Shown: positions 1 to 9,971, numbered from the stretch's first letter. The stretch: DNA of 64,000 bases from Empedobacter falsenii (GCF_019308355.1 NZ_JAAGKM010000001.1:1-64000), one strand, 5' to 3'. Notes: generated from the letters alone by a model not told the origin. Numbers and translations are program-made.

Positions 1-126
1 CAGTAAGAAACTGGGGAGTTATTATTGATCAATTTTTAATCCTATATCAAGAAAGGGTTAGACTCTAAAAAGTAGAACCTAACCCAAGCTTAATTTTTGA
101 ACTTACACACTTTAAGAGACAGTCCT

Positions 127-153
127 TAAAAAAATCGGGATTTACCCGATTTT
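127..153 (-). terminator. Intrinsic terminator of bshA
   Basis: On the minus strand AAAATCGGG and CCCGATTTT form a 9-bp stem followed by a T run. The bshA stop codon lies in the loop, so the hairpin starts inside the last codons of the gene. Bases 1-126 hold no gene that I can see; an imperfect GGGTTAG/CTAACCC hairpin at 55-85 has no T run. Confidence 0.8.
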
Positions 154-1278
154 AGATTTTGCGATGACTTTGCGATAAAGTTCTTCGTATTGCGGAAGAA
201 TATTCGTTTTATCAAATCGTATCGCTTGTTCTTTTGCTTGATGACTAAATTCTGCCAAACGCTTGTCATCTTCTAAGATATAGATTGCTTTTTCTGCCAT
301 CATTTCGATATCTCCTACAGGACAAACAAAACCAGTGACTCCGTTAATATTTACTTCTGGAATTCCGCCTGCATTGGACGAAATAACTGGAACACTTGCC
401 GCCATAGCTTCAAGCGCTGCCAAACCAAAACTTTCTTGTTCGGATGGTAAAAGGAATAAATCTGCTGCTTTCAAGACATCATTCAAATCACTTACCATTC
501 CAAGACTTTTCACTTTATCTTGAATTCCAAATTCTTGAATCATTTGATCCGCCATATCCCATTCAGGACCTTCTCCAGCAATAATCAATTTCGATGGAAT
601 TTGTTTCTGAATCAAATTAAACGTTCCAATTACATCTTCAATACGTTTAACTTTTCTCAAGTTAGAAGTATGCAAAATCACCTTCTCTTTTGGTTGCGCA
701 AAATTATCACGACAACACACACATTTCTCTGGCAAATATTGATCGTTATCAATAAAATTTGGCACAACTTCTATCTCATTTGTAATGTCAAATGCTTGTA
801 AAGTATCTTGTTTCAAACTTTCGGAAACTGACGTTACAGCATCCGATTCATTGATCGAAAACTCAACAGCCGTTTTATACACAGGATGTTTCCCCACCAA
901 CGTAATATCTGTTCCGTGCAACGTTGTTACAATTGGTAATTTATAGCCTTTTCGCGCCAACATTTGTTTCGTAAAATACGCCGCATACGCATGCGGGATC
1001 GCATAATGTACATGAACCAAATCTAATTCGTAATGCAAAACTTTATCATACAAAATTGTACTCAACGCCAAATCGTATGGCTGATATTGAAACAATGGAT
1101 ACGTTTCGACATGAATTCGATGAAAGTATATATTTGGTAATTTGATGTTTAATCTCGCAGGAACATTTGTGCTAAAAAAATGTACTTCATGACCTTTTTC
1201 CGCTAAATCCATTCCCAGTTCTGTTGCCACAATTCCACTCCCTCCATAGGTTGGATAGCATACAATTCCTATTTTCAT
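142..1278 (-). CDS. bshA: N-acetyl-alpha-D-glucosaminyl L-malate synthase BshA
   Basis: First enzyme of bacillithiol synthesis: a cytoplasmic glycosyltransferase that joins GlcNAc from UDP-GlcNAc to L-malate. The 378-residue length and GT-B fold layout match the family. The glycine-rich N-terminus ([16 protein letters not shown], residues 7-22) and the C-terminal nucleotide-sugar motif [13 protein letters not shown] (about 280) are as in BshA, and the bacillithiol role is known for both Firmicutes and Bacteroidota. The start ATG fits the family N-terminus [15 protein letters not shown]. It lies 23 bp downstream of the beta-lactamase-like reading frame and is probably co-transcribed with it. 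No bshB or bshC is present in the window. Confidence 0.93.
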   Translation of the reverse strand: MKIGIVCYPTYGGSGIVATELGMDLAEKGHEVHFFSTNVPARLNIKLPNIYFHRIHVETYPLFQYQPYDLALSTILYDKVLHYELDLVHVHYAIPHAYAAYFTKQMLARKGYKLPIVTTLHGTDITLVGKHPVYKTAVEFSINESDAVTSVSESLKQDTLQAFDITNEIEVVPNFIDNDQYLPEKCVCCRDNFAQPKEKVILHTSNLRKVKRIEDVIGTFNLIQKQIPSKLIIAGEGPEWDMADQMIQEFGIQDKVKSLGMVSDLNDVLKAADLFLLPSEQESFGLAALEAMAASVPVISSNAGGIPEVNINGVTGFVCPVGDIEMMAEKAIYILEDDKRLAEFSHQAKEQAIRFDKTNILPQYEELYRKVIAKSKIG

Positions 1279-1301
1279 TCGCGATTTTTATTTAGACAAA
1301 T

Positions 1302-2441
1302 TTAAGGTAAAATTGCTTCATAAATAACTTGTCGAATATTTTCTCGCACTTTTTTAATCGAAAGATAATTTGGCTCGACAGTTTCATTGACACGATTCGA
1401 AAGAAAAATGTATACTATATTATATTTAGGATCAGCCCAAACCATCGTTCCAGTAAAACCTGTATGACCAAAACTTTCGGCTGATGGACCTATTTTAGAT
1501 GAAGTTTGCATTTTATCAAAACCAGCTCCACGATGATTGCCATTGAATTGTTGTTTGGTAAATTCCGCCACCGTTTCTGGCTTCAAATAAACCTCATCAC
1601 CATATTCGCCACCATTCAAATATAGTTGCATCAATTTTGCCAAATCAATCGAGTTGGAAAATAAACCAGCATGCCCCGCAATTCCGCCCATCATTGCAGC
1701 GCCTTGGTCGTGCACAAAACCATGAACGAGTTGATTTCTGTAGGTTTTGTCATATTCGGTTGGAATAATATCTTCTAAACTAAATTTTTCCTTTGGATTG
1801 AACGTTGTGCGATACATTCCTAATGATTGATAAAATTTCTCTTGTGTCAGTTGATTCAGATCTTTTCCAAAATCCTTTTCTAACTTTTTCTTGAAAATAT
1901 AATAACCTAAATCTGAGTATTCATATGATTTACGACCTAAAGATGATTTATAAATATCTTCGTAAATCGTATCTTTTATAGAATTGATGATATAAATGTT
2001 ATCCGTAACTTTTATTTGATGTTCTTCGTCTTGCTTTCTCGAATAGAAATCTAAATATAATCGCGCATTTTTTACATTGACCGTTTCATTATAAAAGCCA
2101 ATCCAAGGTTTCAGACCAGCCTGGTGCGCTAATACTTCACGAATTTTTAAAGAAGATTTGTTCGAATTCTTCGCTTCATTGTCAATTTCTCCAATTGTTT
2201 GATCGAGGTTTAATTTTCCTTCGTTTACCTCCAACATCAACAAAGGCAACGTTGCCGTCACCTTTGTTACCGAAGCGACATCATATAAATCTGTCCACTT
2301 CACTTTTTTTGAAGAATTTTTATCTTGTGTTCCGAAGCTTTTATCATACACGATTTTCCCGTCTTTTGCGACTAGAATTTGTATTCCAGGCGTGTAATGA
2401 TTTGCAATTGCTTCTTCGGCAAGTTTATCTATTTCTGAGAG
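1302..2441 (-). CDS. Beta-lactamase-fold (AmiE-like) serine hydrolase; 3' part of a frame-split gene
   Basis: This is the C-terminal half of what is normally one GH3-serine hydrolase protein in Bacteroidota. It shows the beta-lactamase-fold motifs in order: SVTK (the SxxK nucleophile), YSD (in the YxN position) and HTG near the C-terminus. The fold and its pairing with a NagZ-like domain point to an N-acetylmuramoyl-L-alanine amidase like B. subtilis AmiE; that assignment is inference. There is no ATG, GTG or TTG between the upstream in-frame TGA and a GTG at 2351. Starting at 2351 would lose the first strand of the fold (GIQILVAKDGKIVYDK is encoded upstream). The segment is therefore read only by frame change from the GH3 frame at the A run 2442-2450. 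The alternatives are a true frameshift mutation or an assembly error. Confidence 0.8.
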   Translation of the reverse strand, partial: LSEIDKLAEEAIANHYTPGIQILVAKDGKIVYDKSFGTQDKNSSKKVKWTDLYDVASVTKVTATLPLLMLEVNEGKLNLDQTIGEIDNEAKNSNKSSLKIREVLAHQAGLKPWIGFYNETVNVKNARLYLDFYSRKQDEEHQIKVTDNIYIINSIKDTIYEDIYKSSLGRKSYEYSDLGYYIFKKKLEKDFGKDLNQLTQEKFYQSLGMYRTTFNPKEKFSLEDIIPTEYDKTYRNQLVHGFVHDQGAAMMGGIAGHAGLFSNSIDLAKLMQLYLNGGEYGDEVYLKPETVAEFTKQQFNGNHRGAGFDKMQTSSKIGPSAESFGHTGFTGTMVWADPKYNIVYIFLSNRVNETVEPNYLSIKKVRENIRQVIYEAILP

Positions 2442-4183
2442 TTTTTTTTTCCTAAATTCACATTTTCAGGTGCAGTAAATCCTAAACGTTTGATGTGTTT
2501 TGTTACAATTCCTTGTCCTTCTTTCAAATTTTGATTGATATCTACTGGAAACGTTCCATCTGCATCAATTGCTCCAAAAATAACTTGTGCAGCAGCTGCT
2601 TGTGCATCTTTTGTATTTTGATAATGAACTGTAACCGCATCCAAATTTGATAAATCAAGATCTTTCAAACCATAAGGACTTGTGAATAACGAAAAGATTT
2701 TCTTTTTGTCTTTTGGTAACGCTTTCAAAATTGCTTTCGAATTATCTGACAATTTATAAGGTTTATAAACCGTTTCATTCGATAAAAACGCTCCAGAAAT
2801 AATCACATCATAATCATTCAATAAATTGATTTGATTTGGATTTGAAATCTTCACCAATTCAACATTAGCGTATTTTTGTAAATGTGTCAAAAATTGATCA
2901 TAATCTGTTTGTTCAAGCGGAACAAAAGCTATTTTTTGATTCAATTTTTTAATTGGTAAAAGTTTGTGTTCATTCTTTACAACTGTCGAAGCTTTCTCAA
3001 AAATTTTAGTTGTTAACGCTAGATTTTCAGGAGAATTTAAATCTTCTAAAACATTTGCAGAATTTAAAGTTTTTATTTCATTTAAACCTGTAATATATTT
3101 TGCCATCAAAATTTTCTTCACACTTTCTTCTAAACGTGCTTCAGAAATCTGACCTTTATTTATTGCATCAATAATTTTTTGTTTCCCAACGTGTACATTT
3201 TGCGAAAACAATAAAATATCATTTCCCGCTACAAATGCTCTATAATCTACATCACCAGCAGGAAACATTTTTGCTACACCATCCATATTCAACGCATCTG
3301 TAATCACAATTCCTTTGAATTGTAATTCTCCTTTCAAATAATCTGTAATAATATTTTTAGATAAAGTTGAAGGTATTTTTGGATCTGGTTCTAAAGCTGG
3401 AACATTTAGATGCGCCACCATAATTGACTGTACACCTTCATCAATCATTTTCTTGAAAGGTGCAATGTGATATTTCTCTAAATCTGCTTTATTATCTGGA
3501 ATCAACGGCAAAACTTTGTGCGAATCTTGATCTGTATTTCCATGTCCAGGAAAATGTTTTGCAGACGATAATACGTTTTGCGCACGCATTCCATCCATAT
3601 AAGCAATTCCTTTTTCTGCAACTCGATCTGGATTTGAACCAAAAGAACGATTCCCGATAATTGGGTTATTTGGATTAACATTGACATCAACTGAAGGTGA
3701 AAAATTAAACTGAACACCCATTCTGTTCGCTTGTATACCAATTTGTTTTCCAACTTGATACACCAACTTATTATTGCGTAGAGCACCAAGCGTCATATTC
3801 CAAGGAAAACGCTCCACTCCTTTCAAACGCATTGCCAATCCCCATTCTGCATCCATTCCAATTAACAATGGAATTTTAGAAATAGATTGAAATTTATTTG
3901 TCAACTCAATTTGATGAGCCGCTTGATCTTGCATAAAAATTAATCCTCCGATATGTTCTTCTTCAATTAATTTTTGAATATCATTTTCATGCACCACATC
4001 TCTATTTGTATAGGCTGCAACGATAAATAACTGACCTACTTTTTCTTCCAATGACATTGAATTATACTTCTCATTCACCCATTTCATCTGAATAGAATCT
4101 TTGTACAATGGCGAAACGTGTTGCGCTTTCGAAGCTATAGGTAAAATAATTGTTAAGAATACGTATGCGATTACTCTTTTCAT
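2429..4183 (-). CDS. Glycoside hydrolase family 3 beta-N-acetylglucosaminidase (NagZ-like), 5' part of a frame-split gene
   Basis: Exported GH3 enzyme expected to remove GlcNAc from peptidoglycan fragments. The start at 4183 is chosen over an in-frame ATG at 4228 because it gives a clean signal peptide (MKRVIAYVFLTIILPIASKA). The NagZ hallmarks are present: KHFPGHGNTDQDSH, with the histidine general acid/base loop, and VITDALNMDGV, with the nucleophile Asp. A second, non-catalytic domain follows. The frame ends at TAG (2429-2431) just after nine A bases (2442-2450). A -1 shift at A-AAA-AAC would carry translation into the serine-hydrolase frame and give an uninterrupted protein of 960 residues, a usual size for the fused family. 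This and the downstream part form an operon with bshA. Confidence 0.88.
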   Translation of the reverse strand: MKRVIAYVFLTIILPIASKAQHVSPLYKDSIQMKWVNEKYNSMSLEEKVGQLFIVAAYTNRDVVHENDIQKLIEEEHIGGLIFMQDQAAHQIELTNKFQSISKIPLLIGMDAEWGLAMRLKGVERFPWNMTLGALRNNKLVYQVGKQIGIQANRMGVQFNFSPSVDVNVNPNNPIIGNRSFGSNPDRVAEKGIAYMDGMRAQNVLSSAKHFPGHGNTDQDSHKVLPLIPDNKADLEKYHIAPFKKMIDEGVQSIMVAHLNVPALEPDPKIPSTLSKNIITDYLKGELQFKGIVITDALNMDGVAKMFPAGDVDYRAFVAGNDILLFSQNVHVGKQKIIDAINKGQISEARLEESVKKILMAKYITGLNEIKTLNSANVLEDLNSPENLALTTKIFEKASTVVKNEHKLLPIKKLNQKIAFVPLEQTDYDQFLTHLQKYANVELVKISNPNQINLLNDYDVIISGAFLSNETVYKPYKLSDNSKAILKALPKDKKKIFSLFTSPYGLKDLDLSNLDAVTVHYQNTKDAQAAAAQVIFGAIDADGTFPVDINQNLKEGQGIVTKHIKRLGFTAPENVNLGKKNSQK

Positions 4184-4294
4184 TCCGGAATAAATTAATT
4201 TTGCTTGTTTTTTCTTTTTTAGAAACATTTTTTAAAGGCCAATCAAGTTAGGATTGGTAAATTTATAGTAAATTGTCAAATTAAATAAATTTAT

Positions 4295-5374
4295 ATGAGT
4301 ATTTTCAGTGTTGTACAGGATAGCATGTTGAATCATCCTGGACTAATAACTGTTTTTGGGGTTGCAGTAATTATTATGTTACTACTTGATTTAGGTGTTT
4401 TTAATAAAAATGCGCACGTGGTTTCGAACAAAGAAGCGCTTACTTGGACTATCGTTTGGATTTCCTTGGCGATGATTTTTAGTGGAGTGATTTATTTCGT
4501 TTTTAAAGAAGCAGATGGACATGCATTTGCCATCAATAAATTTTCGCAATTCCAGGCGGCGTATTGGATAGAAAAAGCCTTATCCGTAGATAATTTATTC
4601 GTCTTCATACTCGTTTTTGGATTCTTTAAAATTCCAAAAGAATATCAACATAAAGTCCTTTTTTGGGGAATTTTAGGTGCTCTTCTTTTTAGAGCAATCT
4701 TTATTTTTGCAGGTGTTGAATTAATTAAAATGACTTATTTACCATCTTTTTCTATTGGAGATTGGCACTTTAATCTTGGTGATGAAGCAACTCATGCAAA
4801 TTTTGAAGCAAAACAATTCTTCCGTCCAAATGTCGTTTTAACACTGTTTGGTTTCTTCTTAATTGTCGCCGGAATCAAATCTTGGAAATCAAGTGATGAT
4901 GATGAAAATCAAGATTTATCACAAAATTTTGGTGTTAAATTGGTACACAAATTCTTTAAAGTTACACCGAATTTTGATGGAGATAAATTCTTTTCTGTTC
5001 AAAACGGAATTAAAATGGCAACACCACTTTTCGTCGCTTTAATGGTAATTGAAGTAACTGATTTGGTTTTCGCTGTAGATAGTATTCCTGCTATATTCGC
5101 TGTTGCTCCAGACGATCCTTTTATTCTATATTCATCTAATATTTTTGCAATTTTAGGACTTCGTTCATTATATTTCTTGTTGGCAAATTCAATGGATAAA
5201 TTCAATAAACTACATTACGGCTTAGCGATTATTTTAAGTTTTATCGGAATTAAAATGATTATTATGCCATTCTATCATTTCGAATCGACTATTTCATTGT
5301 CAATAATTGGTGGAGTTTTATTAATAACAATTATTTGGTCGTTAATTTCGAATAAATCAGAGGTTAAGGAATAG
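4295..5374 (+). CDS. TerC/Alx family integral membrane protein
   Basis: A 359-residue polytopic inner-membrane protein of the TerC (Alx) family, linked in other bacteria to metal-ion (mainly manganese) efflux and tellurium resistance. About nine hydrophobic segments are visible. Family landmarks include LLLDLGVFNKNAHVV after the first helix, WIEKALSVDNLFVF with conserved acidic residues, and VIEVTDLVFAVDSIPAIFA with its Asp pair in the membrane. The gene stands alone, divergent from the GH3 gene, with its own downstream terminator. The 110 bp upstream are too short and too plain for a yybP-ykoY riboswitch, the usual control of this family elsewhere. Confidence 0.92.
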   Translation: MSIFSVVQDSMLNHPGLITVFGVAVIIMLLLDLGVFNKNAHVVSNKEALTWTIVWISLAMIFSGVIYFVFKEADGHAFAINKFSQFQAAYWIEKALSVDNLFVFILVFGFFKIPKEYQHKVLFWGILGALLFRAIFIFAGVELIKMTYLPSFSIGDWHFNLGDEATHANFEAKQFFRPNVVLTLFGFFLIVAGIKSWKSSDDDENQDLSQNFGVKLVHKFFKVTPNFDGDKFFSVQNGIKMATPLFVALMVIEVTDLVFAVDSIPAIFAVAPDDPFILYSSNIFAILGLRSLYFLLANSMDKFNKLHYGLAIILSFIGIKMIIMPFYHFESTISLSIIGGVLLITIIWSLISNKSEVKE

Positions 5375-5396
5375 ATTATTATCTTCATATAATGAT

Positions 5397-5428
5397 AAAC
5401 CCCAAGATTAAATTCAATCTTGGGGTTT
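5397..5428. terminator. Bidirectional terminator between terC-like gene and sbcC
   Basis: A perfect 13-bp stem, AAACCCCAAGATT with AATCTTGGGGTTT, separates two convergent genes. The flanks are T-rich or A-rich on both sides. Confidence 0.8.
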
Positions 5429-5447
5429 ATTTTATAATCATTATACC

Positions 5448-8400
5448 TTACGAAACAACTTCTATCAAACTACCTTTTTCTTCATCTTTTGTGATTTGTA
5501 GCGCAGCTGGAATTCGATCTTTTAATTCGTCAACATGAGAAATAATTCCGACAATTCGGTTCTCTTTTTGTAAACTCATCAACGTTTCAAACACGATATT
5601 TACCGCATCTGCGTCTTGCGTTCCAAAACCTTCATCAATAAAGAAGAAGTTCTTTTCCGACTTCGCATTTGTTTGCACACTTTCTGCCAAAGCCAAAGCC
5701 AAACTCAACGAAACTTGGAAAGATTGTCCTCCAGAAAGCGTTTTCACACTACGTGAACGACCTTCGTTCAAATAATCTATAATCTCAAAATCATTGTTGT
5801 CATTCATTTGTAAACTCAATTGATTTCTCGTCATTCGATGAAATCTCACATTTGCGTTATCACATAATTGTTTCAAATAAATTGACGAAACATATTGCAC
5901 AAATCCTGCTGAATTAAACAAATTTCGCATCGTTTGTAAATTAGCCGCTCGCTTTTTCAACTTTTCCAATTCAATTAACAAATCTTTCTTTTCTGTAAAA
6001 GATTTATTCAATCGCTCAATTTCAGTTTTTATTTTAGTAACAACTTCAGTAGCTTCTTTCAATTGATTTATCACAAAAATCAATTTTTCTTCTTGTATTT
6101 TATAAATCGTTTCATCAAAAGAAACTTCCGATAATTTTTGCTCTAATTCATGAATTAAATTTTTCAACGTTTCATACAAAATTCGAAAATCTTCCAACTC
6201 TTTTCTGATTTGAGAAACATTAAATTTCTGATTTAAAACAAATTGAACCTCTTCAATGTTTTGTATTTGATATTTTTCTAATGCTTTTTCTATTTGATTT
6301 TGATTAATAGCCAACTCTTCTTTTAACTCAATAAGTTGTTTTTCAACTAATTCAATTGAAGTTTTTTGAGAAGCTAATTTTGGATTCAATTGATTTAAAC
6401 TGTCTGTAAATTGAATATAATCTTGTTCAATTTTTGTATTATTTAACTTTAAATCATTCAAATTTTGAAGCACATTTTCTGTTGTTTGATTTTGAAAATC
6501 TTCAAATTTCAAGACTTTCAAATTTGCTTGATTTTGCTTGATTTGAGAAGCTTTTTCAGCTTCTTCTAATCTAAATTTTTCTAAAGCATTTTTATATTTT
6601 TCAACAGATTCACGTTCTTTCTCTAAAGTTTCACGAAAAGTTTCAATCTCTTTATTTTTATTCGAAATTGTTTTGTCCAAAGCAATAGCTGCTTTCTTTT
6701 TTTCTTCAAATAATTCAACATTTTTCGAATCAAAATCTTTCCAAACAAACAAATTCATATGATTTTCTTGTTCAATTTTCAGATCATTCAAAACTTGATT
6801 TTCTTGTGCAATTTGTTTTTCAATAAACTGTTTTTGATCAATCATTTTCTGAACTTCATTTTGTTTTTTCTGAAGCGATTTTAACTTTTCATCAATTTGA
6901 TTTAATTCATTATTTACAACTTCAAATTTCGTGGAAATATCATCAATTTCAACAATATTCGGATGCTCTAAAGCGCCACAAAGCGGACAAGATTCACCTT
7001 CGTGTAAATTATGTGCAAAATGAACCAACTTTTGCTGAACTTCTAATTCATTTTTCTGTTTTTCAATTGATTTTTTAGTTGATTCAAGCTTTTCAAATTC
7101 AGAACTAAACCAATTTTCAAAACTTGAAATTTCAATATTATCTGTTTTGAATTGAGCTTCGAAAACATTAATTTGTTGCTTTTGCTCATCTATTTTAGTT
7201 TGTTGTTTCTGAATAGATTGTTGCAAATTTTGATTCTGAACAAACCAATTTCCAACCTCCATCAATGTTTGCGCATCTATTTTTGACTCAGCTAAAGTTT
7301 TGACTTCTTTTTCAGATAATTTGATTGAAGCTTCAATTTTCTGTTCATTTTTCTGAACCTCTTCAACTTCTTTCAAACCTTTTGCTGTTCTTACTTTTAA
7401 CTTTTCTATCTCCTCTGAAAAAGTTAAAATTTGAACTATTAATTCTAAATCTGTTTCTTCTTTTCGTTTTATTGGTAAAGTTTCATAATCAGTTTTAATC
7501 GCTTCAATTTGGTTCGAAATTTCTTTGATTTGATTCTCGATTAAAGTCAGTTGTTTTTGTTGATTTTCAACTGAAATTGACTTTTCTTCAATCTGATTTG
7601 AAAGTTTTTTATGATTTTCTAAAAGTTGAGAAAACGCATTAAAAATCAATTCATAGCGCTCAATTTCAAGTTTTCGTTGATCCATTTCATTTTTCTGAAC
7701 TGAAACTTTTTCAAAATCAATTTTCTTTTGTTTTAAAGTCTCAAAATCTGATTTCAACGCTTTTAAACGTTGAAATGATTCATTCATTTGATTATATTCT
7801 TCTTGAACTTGATTGGTAACTTTTGTTTGCTCAATCAAATTTTCTTCAAGCTCTTTTATTTTTTCTTCCGAAACTTCTTCAAATCCAGATAATTTCCCTT
7901 CTAGTTGATTCAAATTCGTTAAGTTTTGAGAATTTAAAGCTGCAACTTTATCTTGTAAATCATAACGATGAAGTCCAAAAATTTCCTTCATCATTTGTGT
8001 TCGATCTTTTGCACCCAACTCAATAAATTCCTTGAATTGCCCTTGCGGAATAATAATTGTTCGTTTGAAATTTTCGTAACTCAACCCAATTATTTCTTCT
8101 GCTTTCGAATGATTAAGCGGAATCCATTCATTGTCTTTTTGTTCATAAAAAACAACTATTGGCGATTTTACATCTTCAAAACGTTTCGAATTTCTTTTAA
8201 ATTCACGTGTTGCTCTGAATAATTTTTGTTCAAAATTATAGAAATCAAACTCGATATATGCCAAATTCGATTTCAAATTCATCATATTGTAAGCACGCTT
8301 ATCTTTGGAATTTAGACGTTCTGTTTCGCCATACAAAACGTACATAATCGCTTCCAAAATTGACGATTTTCCGGAACCTACATTCCCGAAAATTCCAAAT

Positions 8401-8489
8401 AATCCTGCTTCTGTTAATTCAGAAAAGTCAATTGTTTGACGTTCTTGATACGAATAAAGTCCTTCTATGGTTAATTTTACTGGAATCAT
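5448..8489 (-). CDS. sbcC: SbcC-type SMC family ATPase (exonuclease subunit)
   Basis: The large subunit of the SbcCD (Mre11-Rad50 type) nuclease, which opens hairpins and processes DNA ends. The order of elements is classical: Walker A GNVGSGKSS (about residue 36), a long coiled coil rich in Glu/Lys/Gln, a zinc hook CPLC at about 498-501 (in GESCPLCGALEHP), the returning coiled coil, the ABC signature LSGGQSF (about 918) and Walker B FFFIDEGFGTQD (about 950). The length of 1013 residues is normal. It lies 72 bp downstream of sbcD, as expected for an sbcD-sbcC operon. Confidence 0.97.
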   Translation of the reverse strand: MIPVKLTIEGLYSYQERQTIDFSELTEAGLFGIFGNVGSGKSSILEAIMYVLYGETERLNSKDKRAYNMMNLKSNLAYIEFDFYNFEQKLFRATREFKRNSKRFEDVKSPIVVFYEQKDNEWIPLNHSKAEEIIGLSYENFKRTIIIPQGQFKEFIELGAKDRTQMMKEIFGLHRYDLQDKVAALNSQNLTNLNQLEGKLSGFEEVSEEKIKELEENLIEQTKVTNQVQEEYNQMNESFQRLKALKSDFETLKQKKIDFEKVSVQKNEMDQRKLEIERYELIFNAFSQLLENHKKLSNQIEEKSISVENQQKQLTLIENQIKEISNQIEAIKTDYETLPIKRKEETDLELIVQILTFSEEIEKLKVRTAKGLKEVEEVQKNEQKIEASIKLSEKEVKTLAESKIDAQTLMEVGNWFVQNQNLQQSIQKQQTKIDEQKQQINVFEAQFKTDNIEISSFENWFSSEFEKLESTKKSIEKQKNELEVQQKLVHFAHNLHEGESCPLCGALEHPNIVEIDDISTKFEVVNNELNQIDEKLKSLQKKQNEVQKMIDQKQFIEKQIAQENQVLNDLKIEQENHMNLFVWKDFDSKNVELFEEKKKAAIALDKTISNKNKEIETFRETLEKERESVEKYKNALEKFRLEEAEKASQIKQNQANLKVLKFEDFQNQTTENVLQNLNDLKLNNTKIEQDYIQFTDSLNQLNPKLASQKTSIELVEKQLIELKEELAINQNQIEKALEKYQIQNIEEVQFVLNQKFNVSQIRKELEDFRILYETLKNLIHELEQKLSEVSFDETIYKIQEEKLIFVINQLKEATEVVTKIKTEIERLNKSFTEKKDLLIELEKLKKRAANLQTMRNLFNSAGFVQYVSSIYLKQLCDNANVRFHRMTRNQLSLQMNDNNDFEIIDYLNEGRSRSVKTLSGGQSFQVSLSLALALAESVQTNAKSEKNFFFIDEGFGTQDADAVNIVFETLMSLQKENRIVGIISHVDELKDRIPAALQITKDEEKGSLIEVVS

Positions 8490-8561
8490 TTTTTAAGTTT
8501 AAGGTTTAGATTAAGGATAAGATTTCTTGATATCATAATATAACTTCAAAAAATAATCAAT

Positions 8562-9770
8562 TTAACTATTCAAAATTTCGTTAAACAAATCCTTTATTTC
8601 GTCGTTTGGTTCTTGATTTCCATTCTTCGATTTGAAATAATCTGCAAACAATTCTTTCATATCTTTTGTTTGATCTGCAAACTTATATTCGACTGTTTCA
8701 ATCTCTTGATTTTTAACTTTCGGAATCAAATGAATAATTCCATCATGTGATTGATAAATCAATTTTCGTTCATCAGCTTTCAAAAAAGAATCACTTTCTA
8801 AAATCAATTCAACCAACGCATTTTGATTTTCATTCAACCATTCTACAGCTAAATTTATATCATCAAAAGTTTTTCGAATAAGCGGTTTTCCATGCTTTAA
8901 TTCAATTTTATGATAAGAAATAGTTTTATTTGGTTCTGCTTCTATTACCGAAACATACTTGGTTTGACCAGCTTCGGAAAAACTATAACACAAAGGCGAA
9001 GAGCTGTACACAACAGGTTTTTCTTCTGTTCCGATGTTCTTAAAACCATGCAAATGTCCAAGCGCTGTATATTGAATTTGAGGCGGAATAGCTTCGGAAA
9101 AAATCATATCTGCATTTCCAATTTTAATCGGTTTTTCGCCTTCTGGTTCCTCTAAAATTTCAGCACCTTTTTGGTTCATATACAAATGTGCTATCAATAA
9201 ATTAACACCATTTTCGTCACAATATTCATCCGCAATATTTTTCCAATTTGTCGCTAAAACTTCATTCAATGCATCTTCTTTATTCTCTCCAAAATATTGT
9301 TTCAAACGAATTTCGTTTGCATAAGGCGTATGAATAATTCGAATCGGGTAATCGAAAGAATTTAATTTCAATTCAATCATTCCTTCTACAGATTTTAAAA
9401 TTTTGAAATCATTTAATTCAAATTCCTGAATTTTTGCATTTGGATAACCAATCAAAATAATTCCACATTCGCGTGCCAACGGATCTGGCGCATCAATCAA
9501 ACTTGGAGAATCGTGATTACCAGAAATCGCTACAACAGGACGTTTTCCGTTATTCGAAAGTCTTTTTAATGTTTTATAAAATAATTCTACAGCTTCCACA
9601 CTTGGATTAAAATTATCAAATAAATCGCCCGCAATAAGTACCAAATCGACTTGTTGTTGATCTGCAATTTCGATAATCTCGTTCATCACTAAAATTTGTT
9701 CTTCTAATCGCGAAAAACTATCCAATTTTTTGCCCAAGTGCCAATCGGCTGTATGTAGAATTTTTATCAT
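8562..9770 (-). CDS. sbcD: Exonuclease subunit SbcD
   Basis: The Mre11-like metallophosphoesterase partner of SbcC, 402 residues. The five phosphoesterase motifs are present: DWHLG (D and H metal ligands, about residue 9), GDLFDNF (about 48), GNHDSP (about 85), IAHLYM and ALGHLHG (about 240). The C-terminal part is the capping/SbcC-binding region. The start ATG overlaps the stop of a 51-codon ORF by one base (TAATG), which suggests translational coupling to it. Confidence 0.97.
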   Translation of the reverse strand: MIKILHTADWHLGKKLDSFSRLEEQILVMNEIIEIADQQQVDLVLIAGDLFDNFNPSVEAVELFYKTLKRLSNNGKRPVVAISGNHDSPSLIDAPDPLARECGIILIGYPNAKIQEFELNDFKILKSVEGMIELKLNSFDYPIRIIHTPYANEIRLKQYFGENKEDALNEVLATNWKNIADEYCDENGVNLLIAHLYMNQKGAEILEEPEGEKPIKIGNADMIFSEAIPPQIQYTALGHLHGFKNIGTEEKPVVYSSSPLCYSFSEAGQTKYVSVIEAEPNKTISYHKIELKHGKPLIRKTFDDINLAVEWLNENQNALVELILESDSFLKADERKLIYQSHDGIIHLIPKVKNQEIETVEYKFADQTKDMKELFADYFKSKNGNQEPNDEIKDLFNEILNS

Positions 9771-9925
9771 TATTCTTCCGTTTCTGGTTTATTTTTATCA
9801 TTAAATCGTTGATTGATTGCTTTCAATCGAGCTTTGCGTTCAGCTTCGGCTTCTTGCGCTTTACGTTTCTTTTGATCTAACTTTTTCTTATGCGCTTTTT
9901 TATTTGCATCTGTATTTCTACTCAT
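9770..9925 (-). CDS. Small lysine/arginine-rich protein coupled to sbcD
   Basis: A 51-residue ORF starting MSRNTDANKKAHKKKL and ending KPETEE. About a third of the residues are Lys or Arg, and the middle (QKKRKAQEAEAERKARLKAI) looks like one charged helix. The stop TAA shares its last base with the ATG of sbcD, so the two are probably translated from one mRNA. A -7 box TAACTTTG lies upstream at 9972-9979. I do not recognise a named family. The precise stop-start overlap and amino-acid composition argue that it is real, and nucleic-acid binding would be a guess. Confidence 0.65.
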   Translation of the reverse strand: MSRNTDANKKAHKKKLDQKKRKAQEAEAERKARLKAINQRFNDKNKPETEE

Positions 9926-9971
9926 TTCTATTTGGTTTAAAATTAATTTTTCTCCACGCCAAATGATGTCG

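Noticed and set aside
55-85. GGGTTAG/CTAACCC hairpin near the window start
   Set aside because: It has no T run and no neighbouring gene end inside the window; too little context to name it.
2349-2351. GTG 2351 as an independent start of the serine hydrolase
   Set aside because: Conserved first-strand residues are encoded upstream in the same frame, so a start here would give a damaged fold.
4229-4294. A yybP-ykoY manganese riboswitch before the TerC-type gene
   Set aside because: The gap is too short and no paired helices of the motif are visible.
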